Assembly (NCBI GenBank): GCA_031763025.1
Contig: JASSKH010000001.1
Location: forward strand, 25,364,539-25,428,538
Length of the DNA: 64,000 nt
Source: Macrocystis pyrifera
Lineage: Eukaryota; Sar; Phaeophyceae; Laminariales; Laminariaceae
Reading direction: 5' to 3'
The notes below the pieces were generated by a model, which saw only the letters and a list, made by a program, of their open reading frames with translations, was not told the DNA's origin and did not search any database. The translations under genes were made by a program, and so were the position numbers. Below, one piece after another: positions 10,801-21,689 of the stretch. How positions within the stretch are numbered: the first letter of the stretch is position 1; the number at the start of each line of letters is the position of its first letter.

Positions 10801-13228
10801 AAGCGGTCCCAACATTTTGGCGCCGTCGACAAAAAATATGCAGGTAATGAAAACCCCTATCAGCTCGAAATTACAACAACAAAAAACGTAGACGTACTTG
10901 GAAAGGCTGCGCCACGTTGTTCAGCACGACCCCGAGTCCATCGGTAGCATAGACCAGTCTGCTCCTCAGCTCGTCCAGGGCTCCATCCCGTCGAAACCCC
11001 CTTGTCCCACGACTTCTGTTGTTGCCCTTCCTACGCCGGCCCTCCCCTCGTCTCCGCGCATCGGCCACTACATCGCCCACTACAGCCTTTTGCGCCAGCG
11101 CGGTGATCTCGCCAAGCCTGGGGGGGTGGGGGGGGGGGGGGTGGGGGGAGGGGTGTATTCATGTCATGCCTGACCGAGTCGAAAGACCATACGTAGACCC
11201 TCGCATCCGTACCATGCCGGGGACGGGGGAGGGGGTTTGGGGGGTGCTCTCGCCAAGCTTGGGAGGAGTCGTCGGGGGTTTGGAGGGGAGCGGGGAAGGA
11301 GGGGTATGGAGAGTGAACTCGCCAAGTCTGGGGGGAGAGGGTGGTGGGGGTAAGGAGGGAGCGGGTATGGTGTGCGATCTCGCCAAGCTTCGGGGGTCGC
11401 GGGGGGGAGGCGGGGGAGGGCGTACTCATTTATTGCTTGCCTTAGTCCTTTGACCATTGACGATGCATCCCTTCCGAGGCGGAGCGCTTCGGGGGGGGGG
11501 GGGGGGGGGGGGCTGGCTGTGAGACCCCCTTCGAGGTGACCGTTGATTAGTGCCACGTAAGCCGTCCGGCAACTCACACCTCACACATGGTGACGACAGT
11601 TACAAATATCCTGCTGCGCGAATTCCTCGCGACAGCTTTCTTATTTCTACAGCGCTTACTTCAGTACAGTATCGGCCCTCTCACAAGAAACCTGAAATCG
11701 GGCTCAGGCTGACTTTCTTATACCGGGGGCGCGCGAAAGCACACTTTCTTATGATGCGTTTTCTATTTTTGGTCCTCCCAGACGACGTTTTCCCGACAAT
11801 TCGTGGTACCAGATAAACCTGGTGGTGCGCAATGATTTGAGTGTGCCTTGAGCCCAGGTCATCCACAGGGAGGGGGTAAACTTTCTATTACGGGGAACCA
11901 TAGTTAACAGGACCTACGGTACACACAAAAAACTATATATTTACCTATTTTTTACTAACAATATTTGGTCCTATTTACTATGCTCCCCCGTAATAGCACA
12001 AACTGCAGTCCCGTTTTAGGGACACACCAGTCTATTTTTAAGTAGTTTATCCCCAAAACGGGGACTGCAGTCGTTTGAAGGGTTAAAAGCATAAATAGTA
12101 GGCACGGACTCAAGTAGTAGGTCATAGCCTGAGAACTTTCTCGTTTATTTTTTGGAAATTTTCAGGCTTTGCTTCCTTGTAAAAGCTACCTTCTTATGAG
12201 CGGAGGAGGTCGGCCGGTGCTGCTGTATTCTTGTATTTTCCACTCTTCACGTTTGACTTTTTCGACGAATTATATCGACGAGCGACATGTCGTTCTGGCA
12301 TTTTGTACACATGAGGCCAATTCTTATGCAGTCGGATACTATCCTGCCTATTGATACGTGAATCGAAAAGGCTGGTTTCTTATCGGATTGTACACGTGAG
12401 AATGAATTTCAACCCATACTTGCGTGATCATCGTATCATACCAGCTCATATGTACCTGGCTAATAGAACGGGCAGGGAGGTGCGCAATGGCCCGGTGAGG
12501 CGCTTTGCCTATCGATCTCGAGTTGCACGTACGCAGCGTACATGATGACGAGTCAAGCGGGAAGCGAGCGGGGGGTGTGCCTCGACGCCTCGACCGAGGG
12601 TTCGCCCTAGGAGCCTCCTCGCCTCAAGAGAGGGAGGGAGGGATGGTCGAGACAAGACCATATTGCAGAGAAAGGAAATAATTTAAAAACCAATGTACGT
12701 GGCGAGCCTGCCGTGTCGTTCGGCTCTACGTACTCGTGCCGATAGGAAAGGAATAAAAAAAAATGAAGAAATGGGCTGCCCTACCTCCTGCTGCTGACTG
12801 TACTGCTACAGCAGTACACACACCTGGTTTACGTCCAAGTACAGCAGAAAAACGCAGAAAGCCAAACCGTCAAACCGTCAAAGGTCGGAAGACCACACCC
12901 GCCCCGCACCTCTGTGAACACAGCTGGGGCGTACGGGCCGTGCAACTGCCGACTACCACTGCTGCTGCTGCTGTTACTGGCTCTGCTGCTGGTTCGGCTG
13001 GGCGTGGCAATACGGAAACTTCGCCTGAGCTCACCGTTCTTCTGCGCGCTCTTCTGGCAGCGTTGGTGTCACAAGGACCAGGTCGTCTTCTACGACAGCA
13101 GAGCCGGACGAAGCACCACCCGTCGCTTGCCAGAGAGGAAGGTCGGGATACGCTGCTGGTACGAGGAGGAGGGCTGCGGGTGCCGCGATGAGCTGGCCGA
13201 TCAAGCTGAGCAGCACTCGAATCTGCAT
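3492..13228 (-). CDS. START-domain lipid-binding protein, 8 exons
   Basis: Exons on the minus strand: 13228-13035, 11117-10898, 8276-8154, 7676-7587, 6673-6561, 5233-5059, 4598-4500, 3634-3563 (or to 3492). Phases agree at every junction and all introns are GT-AG. The protein is about 361 aa as given. Residues 1-35 hold a hydrophobic N-terminal segment that looks like a signal or transit peptide; residues 66-138 include an Arg-rich stretch; from about 185 onward is a START domain with the family hallmarks GVTVWKKYFPK, YPCVKARGIID, VDSTRVSEYNRYSVGRTD, KIVWN, HDFCTLMH, ITRATEHPE, HVRSEILLG and VNHIVSNGVPVMIADR. START domains bind a single lipid or sterol in a hydrophobic tunnel; the ligand here is unknown. 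Exon 8 reads into TAG at 3563 just after an A7 run; a reading one base longer would continue AIDFIQNVE to a TGA at 3492, as the family expects. Intron 2 carries the LINE. The family call is firm, the exact exon 3 acceptor less so. Confidence 0.85.
3935..4160 (+). repeat. TTAGGG-containing tandem array
   Basis: Units of roughly 30-45 nt pair GGTCTGATTGGCT with one to three GTTAGGGTTAGG blocks. Lies in START intron 7, so it is interstitial. Confidence 0.8.
4757..4990 (+). repeat. CAA/CAG/CAC trinucleotide tract
   Basis: Compound microsatellite in START intron 6; it generates long poly-Gln, Ala and His readings that are not exons. Confidence 0.75.
5789..5897. mobile_element. MITE-1 copy
   Basis: About 109 bp palindromic element with TIRs like TTACGGGGGACCATAGTAAA, an interior AAAAATAGGTAAATATATAG, and TA at both ends, compatible with a TA target duplication. 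Non-coding; family assignment (Tc1/mariner- or Harbinger-like) is open. A decayed copy also lies at about 844-908. Confidence 0.8.
7118..7336 (+). mobile_element. Family B, 3' half
   Basis: Starts at GACGCTTTCATCC, about 220 nt from the usual terminus, ends ATGAGTAC then C8. Lies in intron 4 of the START gene. Confidence 0.75.
7370..7463 (+). mobile_element. Family A fragment, decayed
   Basis: Begins at AAATGTTGG, carries GTCCCGTCTCGAAAG and ends AAGCAACAC; its tail is degenerate C-rich text. Confidence 0.6.
7845..8095 (+). repeat. (CCA)n and poly-C low-complexity tract
   Basis: In START intron 3, just downstream of exon 3's donor. Confidence 0.7.
8535..8559 (-). repeat. Poly(C) tail of the LINE (25 nt)
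   Basis: Uninterrupted G run on the plus strand, equal to C25 directly after the sense-strand terminus of the LINE with only GTACG between stop codon and tail. Confidence 0.85.
8561..10116 (-). mobile_element. LINE (non-LTR retrotransposon), 5'-truncated, RT and C-terminal zinc motif (family A)
   Basis: The minus strand encodes the C-terminal part of a LINE ORF2. The reverse transcriptase domain starts inside the palm (LQGVAQGCTLSPNFFKMYIND) and has the catalytic GLMFADD box at about 9895-9915; the thumb region continues with YIYLGVEIS. A Cys/His motif (CPCGK...HIVGECEIC) lies at about 8875-8935. Endonuclease and the RT N-terminus are missing, so the copy is 5'-truncated. The frame changes twice, near 9565 and near 9065, so it is dead. 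The stop codon is at 8567-8565 (sense TGA inside ATGAGTAC) and is followed immediately by the tail: 25 G on the plus strand at 8535-8559, that is poly(C) in sense. A run of 11 G (10117-10127) flanks the 5' side. It lies in intron 2 of the START gene in the same orientation. Confidence 0.9.
11107..11395 (-). repeat. Tandem copies of START exon 2 acceptor edge
   Basis: The true edge (11107-11121, acceptor CAG then GCTTGGCGAGATCACCG in sense) is echoed at 11246-11265, 11315-11335 and 11374-11395, each with CTTGGCGAG-type text behind a C-rich tract. Period is about 60-70 between the three intronic copies. Confidence 0.75.
11421..11492 (-). mobile_element. Family A fragment
   Basis: Minus-strand 3' terminus (GTACTCATTTATTGCTTGCC on plus). 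G-rich tract (11400-11420) on the tail side and a 23-nt G run on the 5' side, so C-tracts flank both ends in sense. Confidence 0.75.
11886..11995. mobile_element. MITE-1 copy next to MITE-2
   Basis: Full length; MITE-2 follows 6 bp later. Confidence 0.8.
12002..12071. mobile_element. MITE-2 copy
   Basis: ACTGCAGTCCCGTTTT and GGGGACTGCAGT arms. Confidence 0.75.
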
Positions 13229-13476
13229 GGTTCGTGGCGTCTGTCCGCCTCGGGCTGCGACAGGCAATGAATGCTGCCGGCGTCGTTTCTGTCTCGAATA
13301 AATGTCTCCGCCAAAAAAAAACGACGAAAAAACCCCAAAAATTAAAAATTACGCGAGTGCAGCGTCAGAACCGACCCCATTTTAGAATAGTGCCAGTAAA
13401 ATACAGTGGAAACCCTAGTTTGAATTTGGACCAGCGCGACCGCGACTCACCCTTGCCAGGCTTGCCCGATACCATC
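13229..13476. promoter_or_regulatory. Shared divergent upstream region of START gene and AlkB gene
   Basis: Only 248 bp separate the two inferred ATGs, which point away from each other. The interval must hold both 5' UTRs and at least part of both promoters. I see A-rich stretches near 13312-13350 but no clear TATA box. That it is a bidirectional promoter is inference from geometry. Confidence 0.45.
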
Positions 13477-13909
13477 ATGGCCGAGGGTTCGACATCGCGC
13501 AAAAGAGGTCGAGAGCTTAGCTGTGAAGGCGGTATCAGCAGCAGCCGCCATGGTAGCAGCAGCAGCAGTAGCAGCAGTAGCTACAGCATTTGCGCGACGA
13601 CGCATCAAGAACAAATCCCGGCAGCAACGGTGGTAGCGGCAGCAGCAGCAGCAGCAGCAGGAGTAACAGCAGCAGCAACAACAGCGGTGACAACGACAGC
13701 AACGAGAAATCCCGCAGGCAATAATCCTGATAACAGCAGTACCTTGCTGCGAAAGGGAATGGTGATCCTCAAGGGGTTCGTGTCCGAGCAGGAGCAGAGG
13801 GAATTGGTGGTGAGATATGGTAGATAGACCTGGTGCGAGTGCTCGATGTGCTGTCGTGTTTGACGACAGATAGATAGAATCAGCCGCCGGTGGTGTGTAC
13901 TGCTGCTGC

Positions 13910-13969
<60 letters not shown>

Positions 13970-16900
13970 ATGCGTAAAACGCTCGACTGCACTGCTGTTG
14001 GTGCTTCTTGACGATATCATCAGAGTATATACTGCTGTTGTCGCTCGAGTTGCAGCATTGAACGCATGGGGCTGCTATCGTAAGTTGCAACCGGGCACGA
14101 AAACACAAATCTTAACGTCTGAATGAAGCAAGTCCCCAAAGGCGGTTGTGTTCGGTCCAGACATCGTATGATGAGCTCTCTCGCACGCACGTGGAGCTTT
14201 CTGGAGAGCCTCGAGCTACGACACAGAGTGACGGAGTACAGCAGTAGCAGTACAGCAGTAACACTGCTGCTGTTCGTGCATGTTGAGCATCACGTCTTTT
14301 TGCTGGTGTAGGGTAATGCATAGGGCTTGGCTCCGGGCGAACGAATAGCAAGGGATACATAATATACGCACAGAGGGAACAGTAGTAAAAATAAGAAAAA
14401 TGGTACACCTCGAAACAGACAAGGTGTGAGCCGTCCTCTTCCCGCGACAGAAGCAGGCGCTCTCCTTTGGCTACAACGAAGCATGGATGTGGGTGGGTGA
14501 CGCTGAGTGACCTACCCCCCCCTCCTGCTCGTCTGGCCCCACCACGCCTCCCCCTCATCCCCTGGTCGGTGAAGACCCGACGTGCTCCGTCCGGGCATTG
14601 TAGGGATGCGAGGGTCTATGGTCATACGACTACGCCCATGCATGACATGAGTATACCCCCCCCGCCCCCCCCCCCCCACCAAAATGTTGGAGGTGTCTCT
14701 ACTACAGCAGGGAGTAGCAACGGTGCTCCGTCTCGAAAGAGATGTGTGGTCAACGTCAAATGGCCAAGGTAAGCAACAAATGAGAACCCGACGTGATCCG
14801 TCTCGGCGTAGTAGCGATGCGAAGGTCTATGGTCATACGTCTTTGGTCATGCGTGATGTCGAGTACCCCCCCCCCCCCCCCCCCCCCCCCCCGCCCCGCC
14901 CCCTTCCGGGGCAACGTTAACGTTTCGGCAGGCCCACGTTGGTCGACTGGGCGAGAAAACAGACGGCGGGTTCTACTCGTGCACCAATGAGAAGACGAAG
15001 CGCATGAAAATGGTGAGGATTTCCGGGTCAGAGCTCAGAGAGCCGCCTGTGCGAGGCTGAAAAAAAAAAACGTGTAGGATAGAATGTAACCGTCGGCATG
15101 TGGTTCCAGTAATACGAAACGGGCTTTTTAGAAGGATGCCGAAAAAAAAAAAAACTATTGCGACGAGCTCTAACGGGAGCCGTCTCAACGCTAGGCACTG
15201 CTACTACGAGGCCAGACAGGGATGGGGATTGGGGGGGGAGGGAGGTACTCGATGTCGTGCATGTTCTTAGTCGTGTGATCATAGACTCTCGTACTCACTT
15301 GGTGCTTGCCTTTGTCATTTGACTATTGACCACGCATCTCTTTCGAGACGTAGCACCCTTCCTACTCCTAATTGAGACATCTCCAACAGTTGAGCGCTCA
15401 TTACGTTGTTGGGAATGGGGGTGGCGTGGCGGGGGGGGGGGGGGGGGGGCGGGGGCGTACTCCTTTGTTGCTTGCCATAGTCATTTGACCGTTGACCACG
15501 CATGCATCCCTTTCGAGACTGAGGGGTGAAATTCGCTCGTCGTGGTCCTGCGTGCGTTTCGTTTCGCGCTCTTGGATTGTTCTGGGGGGCTCTTGCTTAC
15601 CCTGGCAGTAGTTTGTACGTCGGAACACTAAAAATGAAATTCCGGGATTTATCATCAGGAAGGCTCAACAGCAGGGCAGAAAAATTGGAGTCAGGATTGG
15701 GAGGAGGGGGTGGAGGGGGGAAGGGCGGGCGTGGGGGGCGAGGGGGGCGTGTCATGTTTTGGGTTTTTGTGCTGGACGAGCCCCTCCCTTGGCCAGCGAA
15801 ACTAGCAAACGGACACAAAATAGATAAATTACCCCCGAGCATCGACACGGATGTGTTTCGGTTGCGTTTGCAGCATGTATGTACAGAGAAACTCGGACGA
15901 CACAATAAACGGGGGAGAGAAATATAGGCAATAACATATACCAGGTATATATATATGATGGAATAAAACATGGGTCTATGGGGCGAACGTGCCGACGACG
16001 CCAATGTGGGGCGGACGCCCAGGACAGGTTTATCTTCTTGCGCGATTGTTGTGTGGAAAACACGCCGAGGTGGGTCAGTACCTCGGGTCTACACGGCACG
16101 GGATGAAAGCCCGTGGGGCGCAAGCTTGAAGTTGTGTGTGACGAGGCGGTACTATCCGGGGGAAGGGGGCCCTGGTATCCACAGCTCGCTCACAAACCAG
16201 CAATGTTCGCTTTTTTTTCGTGTTTTTGGGACGAAATGTAAGGCAGGCTGATGGCTTATTTTTTAGACGAGTTATTCACAGCAGTACCGCAAGTACGGTC
16301 ACTGGAATAAAGCACGCGCCAGCTGGGAGGCTCAACTGACATGATACATGGTCGATGCTCAACTTTGGAACAGCCGAGTGGTACTTGTAACCCCTACAGC
16401 GGTATCGTTGCGTGCAGCGACACTGATTGGCATCGGGGCAACGCCCAGGCAAAGTTTCCGATAGAGTGCTCGTCACGGTGGTTGCCCCGACTCACCTGTT
16501 TGTGCTGTTCACCATTCAACGAAGCGTTGCGTTGTGTACAGCCGACCTCATCTGCCACGAGAGCAGCGCGTTGTGACGGAGGAAACGATCATATTATGAA
16601 CGGCCCTGCACTCCCGTTTTGGGGACGAGACACCCGAATTCTGAAGTAGTATGTCCCCCCGGAATGGGTATTCAGCCCAAAAAGGGTTGTAGCCCTTCTG
16701 TTACGGGGGACCGTAGTAAATAGGACCTACGGTACACACAAAAAATATACATATTCACCTATTTTTTATACCAATATTTGGTCCTGTTTACTACGGTCCC
16801 CCGTAGTAGTCATGCTTGAGTTCGTACGCATGTACTTGTTTTGATCTTCTTTTTTTGTTTGTCTGTTTGTTTGTTTTGTTGTTTTATCGCAGATGAACCT

Positions 16901-19900
16901 GGGCCTTAGGACCGATGGACGGAGGCACGTGCTGGATATCCCACAGGCATGGACAGGGCTTGCCGCAAGGGTGAGTGCGAGGGGATATGGGTGGACAATG
17001 CAAGATAATGCGCTCGGCCTTGCAACCACCTTGAAAAACACCGCCCACGAACGCTTTTGTTCATATTACGGGGGGGCCTAGTAAATAGGACCCAATTCTG
17101 TTAGTAAAAATAGGTAAATATATAGGCTTTTGTGTGTACCGTAGGTCCTATTTACTATGGTCCCCCGTAATAGTCAATGTTGGCATCCCCGTGTTCCTCT
17201 ATTTTTTTGTGGGGGCGTTTCTGTTGTTTCTCTCGAAAAAGGATCCACTCGCTCCGTCTTGTCGAACGACGCCAGGGCGAGGCAAGAGCTGCGCTATCAA
17301 CTGCCACGTGTGAGTGATCGACGCAACCAGTAACAAGCACAAAACTGCTTTAGATTGTTATGGTAGTTTTTTTCGCAAATTCTTATGCATTGGGCCTCTG
17401 CTGACAGAACGCGGCGCTCACTGCATGCAGTGATTACAGCGTTACTCTGTAGGCGTCCACTATTATTGCGGGGGTCCATAGTTAATAGGACCTATGGTAT
17501 ACATAAAAACCTATATATTTACCTATTTTTGCTAACAATATTTGGTCCTGTTTACTATGGTCCCCCGTAATAACAACCAAACGCGGATACTGGTTATAGG
17601 TTCAAAATATTGGAACAACAATGGTATGACACATCACGGTACTGCTGTGTCTACATAGTGATTGACACAGGGCATGTAATTGTGTTCAATGTTGCTCCGA
17701 AATCTTCGGTGTGTACGAGATTACAACTACAGCAACACAGCGGTGTTGCTGTAGTTTTGACGTGTATAGCTATTTCGGGGGTCCATAGTTAACAGGACCT
17801 ATGGCATACATAAAAACCTATATATTTAGGTATTTTTACTAACAATATTTGGTCCTGTTAACTATGGTCCCCCGTAAATAGCACACACGGCTGGGAAAAC
17901 ATGCAAACATGTACGTAAGCCGACGTTCTTGGTGTTTACTATACGCGGGACCATAGTAAACAGGACCAAATATTGTTAGTAAGAATAGGTAAATATGCAG
18001 GTTTTTGTGTGCACCGTAGGTCCTACTTAATAGGGTCCCCCGTAATACACGAATTAGCAAGAATACCAGGGACGCTTCGTACTGCTGTAGTTCCAAGTAG
18101 GAGATCGTCTCAAACACATGTGCGATATGTCTGCTGGGCTCGGAGAGGGCTCCACTTCCCTCGACGAATAAGATTACGAGCTTGGAAAACTTTGCCTCTG
18201 TAGCCACGAAACAGTTTTCAGCGTACATCGTGCATTAACATACTAAGTTATCAAAAACAAATTGTGTTGTTTTTTTTTTTGTCACGAAACAAAAATCACG
18301 ACATTAGCCGCCGACGATATTTTGATCGTTGATAATTTTACCACTACGCTCCTCTTGGCGGCACTGCTGTCGCATTTACGGCCTCGATTTGGCTGCGTCC
18401 TTGGCCACTACAAGCATGCGCACAGCCGGCGGCAGGTCGTTAGCCCGCCGCAGCGAAACCCCCTTGTATTGCGTGCGATGTCGGTGAACCTTTGTTTTTT
18501 TTCACCGGTCATGCTGTTGTTTTTATATATTTCGTTTCAATTTCGTTCCGCTTGGTTGCGTTCCGTTTTATGCTTAGTTGGTGCTTCCCCACCCCCAACC
18601 CCCCCGACTACGGCCATGCGCGATAATCAGTATACCCCCCCTCCCCCCCGACACGCGCCTTCTCTCGACGAAAACACTCACACAAAAAAAAAAACGCTTT
18701 TTCAACCATTTTTTTTTGTCCTCTGCCCGCCTAACGGACCTGTTGACGGTTTCGGCTCTCGTGTTTTGGTTGCTTCTATTTTGGGGGTCCATAGTTAACA
18801 GGACCTATGGTATACATAAAAACCTATATATTTACCTATTTTTACTGACAATATTTGGTCCTGTTTACCATGGTCCCCCGTAATAGTCTCGGGTCCGGGT
18901 TTGGGTTCGCTCCGACGGCCCCAAAGACCGAATCCCCCCCAAAGCATCCCACCCGGTGTGTGTGACTGACGGGCGACGCGTGCTACCTGAATAGGTGCCG
19001 CAAAAAAGGGTTGAGTCCGCACAGTGGTGGTGCTCGTCTTCTTGACAACGGTAAAAAAAAGGGGTATGCTGAAAAAGTCGAACATTAAAAAAAAGCGCAA
19101 TTTTTGGAAGTCTCTACGTACGTACGTAAGTTTGTAATAGACTCCCACGTTTTTTGAGGAGCTCGATCCTCCACCCAGCAGCCGACCGTGATGAAAAAAA
19201 TTGCAAGCTGTAAGTAAGGCCGATGTGCAATCCCATGGGCTATATACGTGTAGGTGCTCAGTCTTAACCTCTTCAAAACTTCACCCACGTTTTCTGGCGG
19301 GGAGAAATGCTTGGAATTAGTGCGGGATGATTTCTGGCAGGTCTGAAAAGGCTATAAGACACGCGAAGCGTATTTTTTTCGGGTATAGAAATCACACCGG
19401 ATGCAAGTATTTTCGGCAGGCTCTGAACTCCTCAGAAGCTGAGGAGCCCCGCCACGCCGGAGTGACAAATATCAAGGCATTGTCGCGCCTTGGTACCAAG
19501 CAGTGTTTACTTGGGGGGGTTTTAATGGTGCGCCTGAAGCCGAGCCTCCCGACCCGAATCCTTGCCCTAAACCCTAACTCTAGTGTATGCCAGTGATCAG
19601 TGCTCGGATGCTGTGCTTGCTTCGGCTTCGGCTGGCTCGCGTGCTGTGCCTGGACAGGCTCTGACACGTTTTACGATAGAGGTAGCACATTTTCCGCTAA
19701 AGCGTTTTCTGAATGACGGGGTTCCTTAACCCGAAATCGTCGTCGGAATACAAATATTGTTTCGAAAAAGGACGTTTTTGTATACTTGGGTCATGGCGTT
19801 ATTCATCGGGATGCAATTTGATGTTTTGCTGAAGTCAGTTTTCGGGTGAGAGGTATGGAGCTCCTTAAGGTCAAGTGAGGAGCCTCGGAAAATTTAGGGT

Positions 19901-20629
19901 GAACCTCTATCGTAGAACTCCTCCTCTATAGGTCCATTTTGGCCGGCTCGGGGTGCTGTGGCTTGGAAAGACTCTAGGCTCACTGAACCTCCTAGAGTAT
20001 ACCTTCACCAATCAGAGCGCGTAAATAGCTACCTCAGGAAGATGCGGTATCGACACGTGACTACTACTGGGAATATTTGTCCTCGAAAGTAAAACCTCCA
20101 CATCGTATATAGCACGGCTCGGATCTTGTGTGGCCAATCAGAACACCCGGTCCCGGCAGGGTACGGATGGTAAGCAATGAGGGCCCTATTTGTTTTAGTC
20201 GGGGGAGTGACGGTTCCTGGTTAAATAAAAAAAATCGTCACATGCCGCCGTAATGGCAGCGCCTCACTCCTTCTTTACGTTTGGTTTTGCTTTTGCCCGC
20301 TCTGACTCGGCGTGCGCCGTATTCTTGTCACCCTTTTGCTTTGCTGTCGGTGCCTTCTACTTCTTTGGACGGATGGATGGTTGGGTGGATGGATGGATGG
20401 ATGGGTGAATGGACGGATGGATGGTTGGATGGTTGGACGGGTGGATGGATGGATGGATGGATGGATGGATGGATGGATGGATGGATGGATGGATGGATGG
20501 ACGGATGGATGGATGCATGGATGGACGGATGGATGGATGGACGGGTGGACGGGTGGATGGATGGACGGATGGATGGATGGATGCACGGATGAATGCACGG
20601 ATGGATGGTATGATGGATGGGTGGACGGG

Positions 20630-20660
<31 letters not shown>

Positions 20661-21069
20661 ATGGGCGGATGGGTCAAAGCAGGCGTGTCGCCTGGCGGCT
20701 CGAACGGACCCGTCGATCCCCATCCTTCGCCCGGACATGTGCGTGGTGAACCACTATACCGCCGCTTCGCGCCTCGGGTGGCATCAAGGTATGTACTGTA
20801 GGATGATTTTTTTTTGTGCTTTTTTACTCGTACAGTAGTTGATTTCGGGCGGGGTGTGCGATACTATGATACACCTGCGCCGGTCGCCTGTTTGGTTTGG
20901 TATCTTCCACGTGGTCGGCCTCCGCAGCGTTCTTCGCCTTCATCAATCAATTAGCAGTGGCTACTGGAGCCGTCGACCTTCACCCCCTCCTTCTCCCGGC
21001 ATTGTACATAGGGATGCGCGGGCCCATGGTCATACGGCTACGACCTTGCATGACACGAGTACCCACCCC

Positions 21070-21112
<43 letters not shown>

Positions 21113-21647
21113 TTCTCCCCGCTCAACGATTCATTCGACGCTGTCATCCGCATGCGAGAATGTCTGCCTCACGAAGGGTTCTTAGTTCACAGGATGCAAC
21201 TCACCCTTCATGTGACTCGCCGAACACCTCACCTCCCGACGCTTCGCGCTTGCTGCAAGCAATGCCGGCCTGGTCGGCAGAAACCCGATGTGCTCCGTCC
21301 CGGAGTTGTGGGGAGGCGAGGGTCTATGGTCATACGACTACGGCCATGCATGACAATGAGTACACCCCCCCCCCCCCCCCTTCCCCACTCCCCACCCCCC
21401 CCCCTATCCTCGCCCCCCTCACGACAATGCGAGCTCGCATCCCCCCCCCCCCCCCTCACCCGCGCGCCTTATGCTTGTGCGATGCTTGCATCTTCTCCGC
21501 TCTTCATGTCAACGCTCGCGGAACAGACCTTTTCAGCGCTCGAGATCCTGGTTTGCCGGTGGTGTCTCTCTCCCTCGTAAGTTGGGGTGCTTGGTTTGGT
21601 TGGGTTTAATCGGCTCTGGTTTGGTTTGGTTTAGGTGGCTTTAATGG

Positions 21648-21689
<42 letters not shown>

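Noticed and set aside
12914-13270. Plus-strand ORF with a Leu-rich segment and Cys-rich end (GIRCWYEEEGCGCRDEL)
   Set aside because: It is antisense to START exon 1, whose phase and donor fit exon 2; the Leu run comes from a CTG tract.
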